Shown here piece by piece: positions 12,527-23,378 of a stretch of DNA of 64,000 bases (position 1 is the first letter of the stretch; each line of letters opens with the position of its first letter). The stretch comes from Vanessa cardui (Eukaryota > Arthropoda > Insecta > Lepidoptera > Nymphalidae). A program made the translations under genes and the position numbers. The DNA lies in NCBI RefSeq assembly GCF_905220365.1, contig NC_061141.1:3851501-3915500 (forward strand). The letters are read 5' to 3'. The notes beneath the pieces were generated by a model. That model was not told where the DNA came from. It did not search any database and saw only the letters and a list, made by a program, of their open reading frames with translations.

Positions 12527-13811
12527 CATGTTTTAAATTAGCGATACGATATACTGGTTCCAAGATCGCGATGTATGAAATGATTAATCTATTTTATAGT
12601 GGCAATGTTATCAGAGTTGGTGATCACTTAGCATCAGACCATTATCCCAGTATAAAAAAAAATCTTACACAGAATGGTAACGTCAGCATAACAATAGAAC
12701 ACTTGTTACAAGATTCATTAAGTACATCTTCAATTGAAGGAGTTGAGTCCAATTACATGTTATTATAATACTTTGTCCATCAAACAATGTATATGTTATA
12801 TATATCACAAAGCTATTATACAGCGGTTCACGTCTCAATCTAAAGGTTAACCGTGTGTCTGTTACTGTCAGATCGCGCCCCGCTGTGCTGCGCCCGCGCA
12901 TCTTGCCTAGGAAATAGTGTAGTATTATCAAGCGACGGGCGATGATTACATTTTTTTTCATTAGATTTGTGATACGAATATTTAGAAAATAGTTTTGGTT
13001 ATTAACACTTAAGATCTAATTTGAATCTCTAAGAAGTTACTTTTGCCAATTACAAAAGAAAAATTCACATAAAAAAAAATTACGATTTAAGAAAACAGTT
13101 CTAATCTCAAAAATTACATCGTAAATACCTCATTTGTGCATTTAATTTCAATAGAAACATCTTTTAATCCAATTTTTGTTGAGGATCCAGTACTGCGTTA
13201 CATAGGTAGTGCTTCCATGAAGGTAATTCATAAGTTATTATACAGCCACAACATCGCGATATATTATTTTTCATGTATAATTATACAAAAACATTCCATT
13301 ATTTTCTTTTTAATTTCAATCGTTTCATAAATTAAGTCACTGGAAATATTTTGTTTGGAAAAAGACTATCAGGTTGAGAGAATAACGATAAAAGTGTTGT
13401 GTGTGTGGGACTAGTCAGTGTCCAAGATGACAAAACACCGAAATACCCAATAAAAAAACAGCGGTACCCTCTCCGTTTCATCAGGGGATGCCACGGGATC
13501 GCTTGTGCGATATCAACACTTTTGTCCACTTACACTTATGCAGTACTAGTTGTCGACCGCGTCTTCGCTCTGTTCTATCCTGGTGATCAGTAAAAGAGCT
13601 GAACATCATATTTAGATCTGCTATTACATCACTATTAGGAAACTTTAAACTGTAGTTAGGAAACCAGCAGTTAGTTCTCAATCTCGGTACGGCTAACCCA
13701 AGTTCTAAATAAGTACATTTTACTAATTTTAGACCATAAATACTAATTATGTATTAATTAAAATACATTATTCTCAATGTATAATATTTTTATATACTTG
13801 AAGCCTTAATT

Positions 13812-13920
13812 CTTTCCTGGGATTTAAGTTTGCTTCAAATCAAATTTCACCAAATTCAAGTGAAAGAATAAAAGATAGATAGACCAACAGATTTACTTAC
13901 TATTTTATAATATTAGTATA
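13812..13920 (-). repeat. Repeat E fragment
   Basis: TTAAGTTTGCTTCAAATCAA, ATTTCACCAAATTCAAG, ending TATAATATTAGTAT. Confidence 0.6.
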
Positions 13921-14443
13921 AATAATGTCATCTGCACAAATAATCCTTGACATTAGTCGCCGAAACCAATATTCGATCAGGAGAATACTATTACAAAATG
14001 AAAACTCTAAAGCGTCTGTATTAAAAGTTAAAAATAAAAAAATTAATAAAGATACATTTGCAATATTGTCTGATTATTTATGGTTATATTTATACGATAC
14101 TTCAACAGAGTAATTTGTATTTCAAGCTAAAATCGCTTTAACGTATAACTTGGACGGTACGTATATAATTTGTTCAAGTAAATTATGTGTAAAAGTTGCG
14201 CTTACAGCGCTGTTTATTAACCACTGCCACGGGTGGTTGATTCGTGATTGTGAACGTGAGACTAGAACAAACAATATTAGACATCGTTTAAATATCATAT
14301 CATCAAAGTTACAGGCGGTTTCGTTTGTATCCAGGCATTAAAAAAGGAGATATCCTTAAGTATCCCACTAATAGAGATGGCTTGAACTATCTAACTCGCA
14401 TTATCTCTACGTTAGACTGACTTTCTCAATATGTATTTCTTTG

Positions 14444-14653
14444 ACGACCTCCGTGGTCGAGTAGTATGTACACCGGTTTCCATGGGTAAGATTCCTGGCC
14501 GAATTGATCTAGAAAAAGTTCATTAGTTTTCAATACTGTCTTGGGTGGGTGTTTGTGGTACCGTCGCTACTTCCGATTTTCATAACACAAGTGCTTTAGC
14601 TACTTACATTGGGTTCAGAGTAATGTATGTGATGTTGTCCAATATTTATTTAT
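14444..14653 (+). mobile_element. SINE-A, internally deleted head
   Basis: Matches the copy at 904-1152 but lacks about 30 bases across box B, so it should be unable to drive its own transcription. The 3' body and (TTTA)n tail are kept. Confidence 0.82.
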
Positions 14654-14737
14654 TTACTATTTCTTACTGGGCATGAGCCCTTAGCTACTTAACTAAATTT
14701 GAACCTGAACCGATTATGTTGCTTGAATTCTAATCAA

Positions 14738-14891
14738 AAGGGAGTAATCACTGAGTTTCTTGCCAGTTCTTCTCTATTATCTACTTTCCAAAATGATGGT
14801 AGGTTTGCATTTAATCCAACGCTTTAAGTTACATAAAGGCTTATGTGAATCTATTTGAAAATGGAATATTATAATTTTGATTTGATTTGAT
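14738..14891 (+). mobile_element. LINE-D-like 3' end, diverged
   Basis: GGAGTAATCACTGAGTTTCT, TTGCCAGTTCTTCTCTATTA and a TTTGATTTGATTTGATT tail. Confidence 0.65.
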
Positions 14892-15596
14892 TACGACGAA
14901 CAAACTCGCAATAAAAAATAGAAACTACCATATACAACATATCAACTTTCGATCATGAGACTTCCCAATTATGCTCTTCATTAAAGTATTAACTCATGCT
15001 ATAATAATGCACATTTTCTTAAATCTTAAAATATCATATGATTGTTTAATATCATCACGGCTATCACAAATAAGTGATCATAAAAATATATATGTATCAC
15101 AATCAATGTAGCAGAAAGACGCTAAGCGATCAAGTCGGCAATTCGACGCGGGCACGTCCGACACGCCGATGATTGGCGCTATTTCTATAATCATGTGCCA
15201 TAGGACATATTTTCACGGTATTATTGTACTAGAAATACCGAAAGTAGGGTTACCATGAAGTAAGCCGTCGGTCTCATAAGAGTGTTCCGTAGTTGTGGTT
15301 AGTTTTCTGTATTTGCACATCTTCATTTTCTGAAAGTCACAACTATTGAATATCTATCTATCTATTGAAATGTTCACTATTACAGAAAGTTTTATCACAC
15401 AAAAGAATTTGCCTTTGGTGGCGATGGAACTTGGATTTAAAAAAATAATAATGTGTAATAAATAAGTCTTAAGACATATTGTTTGATTTAAAAGGAGTTG
15501 TCTTCTTTTAAATAAAATCGATTGAAAAGGGAGAGATGAGATAAAATTTTGTAACCAAAATGTTGAAAGTTTTACCACTTTGTGAATGTCGTGTCC

Positions 15597-16024
15597 ATAG
15601 GTTATTTGACAGGTTTTTAAAATTCATTTTATATTATTTAGTAGAAGTTAAGGAACCCAGTTAGGTAAAGTTGATTTTTTTTATTTCTACTTCATATTTA
15701 CCGAAAAATATCATTTTAAAAATTCCATATTAAAATATCGCTCAAAAACGATACTTGGACGTCACTTTCTTGTATTTTAGTCTGTGGTACATATAGTAGA
15801 AAATAAAGGTTAACAAGAAAGTGACATCATCATAAGCCCGGCCAATCAGGAGAGTTTTGTGTGACGTGACAAACGTTTGAAAAAATGCATTTTTATTTAT
15901 GGATTTTTGAATAAATTAATTATTATTTTTAAACTTTCGTTAGTAAATAACCATTTTTAAACTCATAATATACACTGAGTACAATAATTCACAATTTATT
16001 TTTCGCATTGTCAAATAGCCTATT
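15597..16024 (+). mobile_element. MITE-2 copy 1
   Basis: 428 bp with inverted ends ATAGGTTATTTGACAGG and TGTCAAATAGCCTATT. The interior carries AAGCCCGGCCAATCAGGAG and no ORF. Aligns along its length with 22906-23378. Confidence 0.84.
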
Positions 16025-16154
16025 GGCGTAATTAGGAATGTCGTCATATTTTCTATTTATTAAAAATGCTGGAACCTATGTGTAATGAATTTTGTTGATA
16101 TGTTATAAATACTAGGGAAAATGTATTTTTGATTATTTGATTCTGTTTGATGTA

Positions 16155-16290
16155 ATCTTAAAACGCAACGGTTAAGTGGCCGCTTAGAAACATTAAAAGT
16201 CGCAAGTTCGATCCTGACCTTTTGGACTATCGTCATCCCCAATCCTGCGACAAGGTAAGGGCCTCATTGGACAGGTAAATATTATAATTC
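16155..16290 (+). repeat. tRNA-like repeat head
   Basis: GGTTAAGTGGCCGCTTAGAA and box B-like AAGTTCGATCCTG, a decayed pol III-type head. Confidence 0.45.
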
Positions 16291-16659
16291 TTAAAAAAAA
16301 ATGGGGTATCAAAATACCAAAAATCAAAACTTTCCTTGCAACATCGAATAGAGGTACACCAAAGTAAAACTAGAACATATGATTGCATTGCATTATATAT
16401 CTTATGGTTATCAAAATAAGGTCACGTTTGTGCAGATCTAGTTTACAATAAATAGCGGAACGAGCGTCAACGATAATCGCATCGGGATCATTCCAGTAAC
16501 TAGACCGAATGGCTGTCGATATGCGATAAGTATTATACGGGAGTGACACAAAGTGTCAAAATTGTTATGACATTGACTTTGATTTTTTTTCTTTCTTTTG
16601 TTTTATGGCAAAGGCACAAAATTTTAATGCTCTTTTAAAATAATTATTATTTATTTTTA

Positions 16660-16865
16660 TCTATATTAACATTATAAATGTGAAAGTGTAACTCTGCCTG
16701 TTGTCTGTCTGTCTTTTTCAGGACCAAACCGCTGAAGCGAATGTGATGAAATTTGCTATGAAGCAAACTTGAAATCCAACAAAGGACATAGGCTACTTTT
16801 TATGCCTAATACATGACAACCGACATCGTAAAACGCGAGCGAAGCCGCGGGCGGATACTAGTAAT
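16660..16865 (+). repeat. Repeat E, complete
   Basis: TATTAACATTATAAATGTGA to ACGCGAGCGAAGCCGCGGGC and ACTAGT; the clearest copy of the family here. Confidence 0.82.
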
Positions 16866-17120
16866 ATATATATCCAAGTCAAAATAGTCACACACTACTT
16901 GTGAAGGTACCTGCAGGAGCAGGTCTTGTAATGGTGCTGATGTCAATGGTTAATAGGAAATACTCATTTTCTATCAGATGAGTCTCCTGAAAGTTTGCCC
17001 TGAAATACCATAAAACAATAACTACAAATATACTATAGCTATGTCATATACAATGACGCTTCCTTTGCATACACTGCTTGACTTTCTACTGGACTACTCT
17101 ACAAGCGTTTACTTCTTTTT

Positions 17121-17400
17121 TATGGAATATGTTGGCGGACGACCATATGGGCCACCTGATGGTAAGTGGTCACCATCACCCATAGACAATGACGCTGTAA
17201 GAAATTGTAACTATTCTTTACATCGTCAATGCGCCACTAACCTTGGGAACTAAGATGCTATGTCTCTTGTGCCTGTAGATACACTGGCTCACTCACCCTT
17301 CAAACTGGAACACAACAATACTGCGTACTGTTGTTTAGCGGTAGAATATATGATAAGTGGATGGTACCTACTCAGACGGGCTTACACAAAGCCTTACCAC
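17121..17400 (-). repeat. Repeat C, complete
   Basis: TATGGAATATGTTGGCGGAC through CAAAGCCTTACCAC. A 70-residue open frame in it is fortuitous. Confidence 0.85.
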
Positions 17401-17469
17401 TAGTGTTACTACCACAGTTCTACAGTTTAGCACGTGTTGCAATCAGGTTTGCTTTTGATGTTGCAATCT

Positions 17470-17560
17470 TTATTGCCATCAACCTGTATAGGAGCACTGT
17501 GGTGGACTAAACTTCTCAAAGGGACACGAGTCACGACCCTTTAGCCCAGCACTGGTAGTT
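17470..17560 (+). mobile_element. Weak SINE-B-like fragment
   Basis: Shares GTGGTGGACTAAACTTCTCAA and TTAGCCCAGCACTGG with the 3' part of SINE-B. Confidence 0.4.
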
Positions 17561-18469
17561 ACTAATATAAACAAACAAAAGTTTCGTCGTTGTTTAATAT
17601 GCCAATTGTTTTTTTTGCTTTTTTTTTCAAATCCATATTGCATAACACAGATTAATTAAGCTCTTCAATGATATCTCATCAATTCGATGTCATATTTTCG
17701 TTAATTTTTCTTTCGTCCTCTTGTGATTGTAGGTAATAATGTGTCAAAATATTGTACGTTACGGCATAAAACCATCCCCAATAAGCAGGGACACTTATTC
17801 AGAAAATTGTAAAGTGTGTGTAGGACAGAATTATTGTTAGCGGCGTATAATGGTGTATGTGACTATTTCTCTTAAAATACGACTACACTTAGTTGCAAAA
17901 TATATATAAACAATGACATATCACTCGTTTAACGCTCATACAATGTCATTCATTTGCATTCGTTTCCCAGATAATAATTATTAAGCTTTGAATATAATGT
18001 GACACCCATTGACCCATTGGTTACAAAATAGATTATTAATACTAGTTTTGTATTTGTGTAATTATGCGAAAGAAAGGATGTTTCGAGGCTGGATTTGAAC
18101 CATGAATAATCATCTATTTATTGACACGTCGTAACCTCTGAGCCAATGTTTTTAAACACTATTAGGCTACTAGGCTTAAATCCTAATAATAAATGTATTT
18201 AATAGATACTATGTCCATACATACGTGCAATTAAACAAATAAAAAAAACCTTCATGGTAATGTCGTATGTGTTTTGGGTGAATTAAACTCAATAAAAATA
18301 ATACAATTCTTAATGTTACTTACCTTAGTTAAGTTATTTGTTCCTACACAGGGAAAAAATAAAACTAAAAATTTATCCAAAAAATATGAAAACATTTAAT
18401 TTTTATTTAATTATTTTTTTGACAGTGTTTATATTTATCACTGCCGTTACTTGTACACTCGTCACCGAA

Positions 18470-18560
18470 ACTCACGTGCGCGCGCAGCATTATGCGTCCG
18501 TGACGTCATCAGCGGCCATCTTGCGCTGTCATTTGTCAAGCTCTTCACAGCCTGGGAAAT
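18470..18560. promoter_or_regulatory. CpG-rich island with CRE and YY1-like sites
   Basis: A perfect CRE palindrome TGACGTCA (18501-18508) is followed by GCGGCCATCTTG (18512-18523), close to the YY1/Pho core. It lies within a frame starting with a hydrophobic stretch (MKTFNFYLIIFLTVFIFITA at 18386) that has no further coding support. Confidence 0.35.
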
Positions 18561-18657
18561 TGCGAAGGAATTTCAATTGGTTATGCTAAGGTGTTGGAAA
18601 ATATCATTTATATTTTGTTCCATAATAATAAAAAAATTAATAAGAACTAGTTATATA

Positions 18658-18698
18658 GTATCATAAATGAACAATACTAGATTGTTCATTTATGATAC
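18658..18698. repeat. Perfect 18-bp inverted repeat, 5-base loop
   Basis: GTATCATAAATGAACAAT, loop ACTAG, then its exact complement. Confidence 0.95.
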
Positions 18699-18726
18699 AT
18701 ATAATATGACAATTGACCACAGATGA

Positions 18727-18958
18727 TGACCTCCATGGTCGAGTGTTCTGTACACCGGTTTTCATGGGTACGCCACTCCCAGGTCCCAGGTTCGATCCCG
18801 GCCGAGTCGATGTAGATTATCATTAGTTTTCTATGTCGTCTTGGGTTTGGGTGTTTGTGGTGCCATCGTTACTTCTGATTTCCATAACACAAGTGCTTTG
18901 CTACTTACATTGAGATCAGATTATTGTATGTGATGTTGTCAAATATTTATTTATTATT
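18727..18958 (+). mobile_element. SINE-A, full length
   Basis: Box A region and box B (GGTTCGATCCC) are present, then the conserved body and a TTTATTTATTATTTTA tail. It lies 29 bases after the perfect hairpin at 18658-18698. Confidence 0.83.
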
Positions 18959-19228
18959 TTATAGTGGAATGTCTCGTTGGTGTAATAGCTATATATATGA
19001 TCAATGATCGGGAGGTCCTGAGTTCATTAAAAACAAATACAAAGCATAACCATAAACAAGATCTGAAGACATAAGTTTAATTTATAATGAAAACCGCTGG
19101 CCTCTTTAAACATTATGGCAGAATTGGCTTGGCAAATCTCTAACAAATGTAAGCAACGATTGAAAGTCAATGAAACCTAAGATACCGGGTCTCCTAGTTA
19201 AGGGGTACAGGGCATCTTCAATATATGT

Positions 19229-19491
19229 ATCACTAGCGATCCGCCCCGGCTTCGCACGGATACAACGCTGATATTAAATATACTACAGAACTTGGTTATT
19301 TACAACATCATATTACAAACTTCTAAAATTATCAGTGTTTCTTAACTATATTGTCAATGTTTAACTACAAAAACCTTCCTCTCGAATCACTCTATCTATT
19401 AAAAAAAAACCGCATCAAAATCCGTTGCGTAGTTTTAAAGATTTAAGCATACATCGGGACTGAGAAAGCGACTTTGTTTTATACTATGTAA
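19229..19491 (-). repeat. Repeat F, complete
   Basis: CACTAGCGATCCGCCCCGGC to GCGACTTTGTTTTATACTAT. Confidence 0.83.
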
Positions 19492-20127
19492 TGTTTAATA
19501 AATATTTGTATTTTATTGTTTCTAATGAATACATTAATTAAGAATAAGAAGTCACATTTGAATTGATGGTAACATTAAGAAAAAATTGCAATTATCCTTT
19601 CTAAGTCAGTTATAATTGATTTAAAAAGTATTAATTATGAATGTATTATTTATTAAATAGTATTAAGAATGTTAATTAATGTTAATGTTCTGTACATAGA
19701 TTTTGTTAGCGTTCAACATAAACCTACATTTTCGTTTTCTGACGCGAGAAAAATATAATTATTTTATAATTAATTTCATTTATTCTTTAATTTTAAATAA
19801 ATTAATATAATTAAAGTAATAATTTGTCTATCGATTATTTTAATTCAACTTAGACTGAATATGATCTAGTATCTCGATTCCTGCGTCAAATTTATCAATG
19901 AAACGTCACATCGTGGGGTATGTGATCAATTATAGACCACTAGCAACAAGAATACATTCACTATCTGCTAATCAAAAACTTAAACTAGTCCTTATCTGGA
20001 GGCGAGCCCGACATCTCGAGGAAGATGGAGTGAGGTAAGTACTTATCTTAAGGCTTGAAGCTGTTTAGTCTATATTCACACTATAAAGGGCTATTTTTTG
20101 TTTGTTTGTTTGTCTGTCTTTGTTCAC

Positions 20128-20345
20128 GGTTGGGTTGGTACCACTCATCAGATTTCTACCGCGAAACAGTACTTAGTATTTTTGTGTTCCGGTTTGATAG
20201 TTGAGTCAGTGTAACTACCGTTACAAGGAATATAACTTAGTTCTCATGGTTGGTGACTCATTGGCGATGAAAGGAATGGTTTAATGTTTCTTATATTTTC
20301 ATTGTCTATGGGTGGTGATTACTTTCCATCAGGTGGTCCATAACG
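20128..20345 (+). repeat. Repeat C, diverged
   Basis: GTTGGTACCACTCATCAGAT, GTGTTCCGGTTTGATAGTTG and CATCAGGTGGTCCATAACG keep the family order. Confidence 0.75.
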
Positions 20346-20673
20346 AAGGTAACGTTCGTAAGGAATAGTTATTATGTCTTACCTGTTACCGTCAGGTGGC
20401 ATATTTGTCTATCTAAATTTAAAACAAAATAATAAATAAAGCAGAGAGCAGTATATTCATTCACAATTTGAAACTAATTAAAATCAGCTGCTTTGGACGG
20501 CTTCCTACACATTTCGTTATCTTCTGAAGTATGTTCGCAGTTATAGAATTAAACATTAAAGCTAGACAAATCAAAGTTAGTTAATTTGATCGATTGGACG
20601 TTTTACGTGCGCTAATTCACCTAAAAAGAACTGTGGAATTCCATAATGTTGTCTTAAATTTTCGCGATTATTA

Positions 20674-20793
20674 CACATTTAAATAAAGTCTACCCGTGAC
20701 CACGAACGCTATAAAGTGCTCGAAACGTCGGGATGCCAAAAATAATTAATATACGCGATTCAAATCCGTTATAACTAGTTTTATTTAAATGTG
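20674..20793. mobile_element. Small element with 14-bp inverted ends
   Basis: CACATTTAAATAAA at 20674-20687 and its exact complement at 20780-20793 enclose GTGCTCGAAACGTCGGGATG. A CGAAACGTCGG motif is often seen at Penelope-like element ends; assignment tentative. Confidence 0.5.
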
Positions 20794-22301
20794 GAATTCC
20801 ACTAAATTACAAAAAATACCAATTTTGACTATTCTTAAGAAAATCATTCTCAGCTGGGTAACTGGGTAGTAATTCTACTATTTCGGAGTTAATAGAATAG
20901 GAAATCGGCTAAAGAATAATGAATATGACGTTTTGATTCGATAGCAATAATCTGTCATTATGTTAGTAGAATTACCCTATTTATAAATAATAGCTATACA
21001 AATAACTCAGCCAATATTATCTTTTTACCTTAAGAAGAATTATTTTTGTCAGTTGGAAACTAAACAATATCGTAAGTGCTTACTGTAAATTGTAAAGCGA
21101 CTAAAACCGCGGCATATAGCTAGTACTTAATAGAGTTACCTTATTTGGACCAATCAATTAGTTATGCTCTAAGCTATGTAGATTAATGGCATTCCGTTAG
21201 GCTACAAAGGTCTCAAAAGTATGTTCGTAATTATTATATTAGTGACCATCAAGTTGCTATATCAATCTTTGCTTGGTCTCAATAATGAGGTTTAAGACGC
21301 TTAGTGTGTATCAATGTAGTCAGAGTAAGAAAACCTCCGTCAGTTTTCAAATTGATTCCTTCATAAAGTCTTAAGTTCTTACGACCTTTTGAATGTAAAC
21401 ATCAAATCATTCTCGATCGGTAAAGCAGATTATCGCTCACACTAAGCACACGAAAATAGATCTTAAGGTGACGAACCTTTTTTACCCCGACTGTACATTT
21501 AGAAGTTTCCTTTATCAAACCAACGGGTTAGAACAATTAAAAAAGAAACAAAAGCGCGCGAAACCGAATTGAACCGCCATTTTTTTTTCTTTTTTAGCGC
21601 GAACAATTAGGTCAATAATGGCGCGACTTTGGAGTTTGTTAATTGTTTATTGTGTTTTATTTGGATATTTGTAAACTCAACTGAGTGAGTAGTGTACTTC
21701 AATGATGAATGAATGATTTGTTGATTTATTTATTTTAACATGAATTCGAATTTGAAACTCATTTTGGTTTGTTACAAAATTGTTTGAAGTAATTTAATTT
21801 TTTTTTTCATTATTTCACGTCTCCATACAAATGTATATTAATTTCGAGTTTTATTATTTTTTTTTTTCTTAATTATCATCATTATGTGCGTTACTAAAAT
21901 ATAATTAATGTGAGTTAGCATTCAATTCAATTCTTAGTTTAATGGTCTTTAGTTGAGCCAGGGCACAGATTATTTCGCCAATGTCACGTAGGATAGAAAA
22001 TACACGATAGAGATTGTTTGGTGAAGTTAAGAAAACTCAATTAAATGAAGCGGAAGGTAATAATAACTACCATGTTATACATATTTTTTATTATTCGTCC
22101 TTTATATTTCTTACGACTCTATTCTATATCGTTTGCCCGTTGCTATTGCGACGTCCCTCTTTTCTTTTCTGTTACTACAGTTGTCATCGGCAACAGGCTC
22201 CGTAGCATAAACTAGCGAATGACATTCCGTAAAGAATGGTTCGGGTATTCAATCCCCTCAATGTATAATCGGATGTGACGTCGATAATAGTCGTGGCATA
22301 A

Positions 22302-22420
22302 CTTTGGCTTTGGCTTTGGCTTGGCTTTGGCTTTGGCTTTGGCTTTGGCTTTGGCTTTGGCTTTGGCTTTGGCTTTGGCTTTGGCTTTGGCTTTGGCTTT
22401 GGCTTTGGCTTTGGCTTTGG
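22302..22420 (+). repeat. (TTTGGC)n hexanucleotide array
   Basis: About 20 near-perfect copies with one one-base slip near 22321. Its Ala-Leu reading is an artefact of the repeat. A likely length polymorphism. Confidence 0.95.
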
Positions 22421-22671
22421 TTGTCTTGGTTCTACTCGACTCGGCTTTGCATATAGCGTGGCGTTACATAAATTTTGAAGACAAGCATAGTAGTAGAATT
22501 TTCCTTGTTAATCCTTAACCTAGAACAACACAAACATAAAGGGTTAATAATAAGGTAAATTAAAATAATTGTTAGTACTCTAAACTATATTTTTAGAACC
22601 AGAAGTAGGAAGTAGGCTAACCTCTAAAACAATTATCTTTAATTTACAATAACAATCAATCTACCTGAGAG

Positions 22672-22712
22672 CTGAGATGCAGCAGTGGGAAATTGACAGG
22701 CTGTTACTTTAA
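22672..22712 (+). mobile_element. SINE-B tail remnant
   Basis: GCAGCAGTGGGAAATTGACA followed by GGCTGTTACTTTA matches only the last 40 bases of the family. Confidence 0.6.
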
Positions 22713-22905
22713 TCAATATACCATAAAATAAAAACATTTAATCTACAACACAAACAACCATCAATGATCACACCACACATACACAGAAATAATCATAAAT
22801 GGCGATTCATTGTGTCAGCCTATTTTAATTTTTCAAGAGAATTTTTATGACATGATGTGTGATGTTGCTCGCCATTCCAACAATATATACTAAAATATAA
22901 CACTC

Positions 22906-23378
22906 AATAGGCTATTTGACTGGTTTTTAAAACCAATTTTATATTATTTAGTAGAAGTTAAGGAACCCGGTAAAAGTTCATTCTTTTATTTCTAGTACAT
23001 ATTTACCGAAAAATATCATATTAAAAATTCCATATTATATAATAACGCTCAAAAACGCTACTGGGACAATATGGCGCTGCAATGGGGTCTGTGATGTCAC
23101 TTTCTTGTATTTTAATCCGTGGGACATAATATAGTAGAAAAGCAAGGTTAACAAGAAAATGGCATCACCATAAGCCCGGCCAATCAGGAGCGATTTGTGT
23201 CACGTGACAAACGTTTGAAAAAATGCATTTTTATTTATGGATTTTTGAATAAATTAGTAGTAACCATTTATAAACTCATAATATACACTCATTATAATAA
23301 TTCAAAATTTATTTTTCGCATTGTCAAATATAAGTGACTCAGCTCTTAAAATGAGAATAAAAAAAAAAATAGCCTATT
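22906..23378 (+). mobile_element. MITE-2 copy 2, with a 3' terminal insertion
   Basis: Left end AATAGGCTATTTGACTGG. Near the right end TTGTCAAATA is interrupted by about 40 bases (AGTGACTCAGCTCTTAAAAT then an A-run) before ATAGCCTATT. It also has an extra block (CAATATGGCGCTGCAATGGG) missing from copy 1. Confidence 0.83.

Larger units (their letters stand above)
12527..15596. other. No gene seen; two GC-rich patches
   Basis: 12845-12905 (TCGCGCCCCGCTGTGCTGCG) and 15120-15180 (CGACGCGGGCACGTCCGACA) are compositional islands. 13430-13600 holds overlapping short frames on both strands around GGTACCCTCTCCGTTTCATC that look like an unassigned repeat. Confidence 0.5.
19492..22300. other. No gene seen
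   Basis: AT-rich with repeat C (20128-20345) and the small element at 20674-20793. 21545-21625 is a GC-richer patch (AAAGCGCGCGAAACCG and AATGGCGCGACTTTGG). Confidence 0.55.

Noticed and set aside
12388..12768. 126-residue open frame
   Set aside because: It starts within a SINE-B copy and runs on into AT-rich DNA with no domain, splice site or coding composition.
22321..22518. Ala-Leu repeat protein
   Set aside because: It is the reading of the (TTTGGC)n hexamer array; any frame through a pure hexamer stays open.
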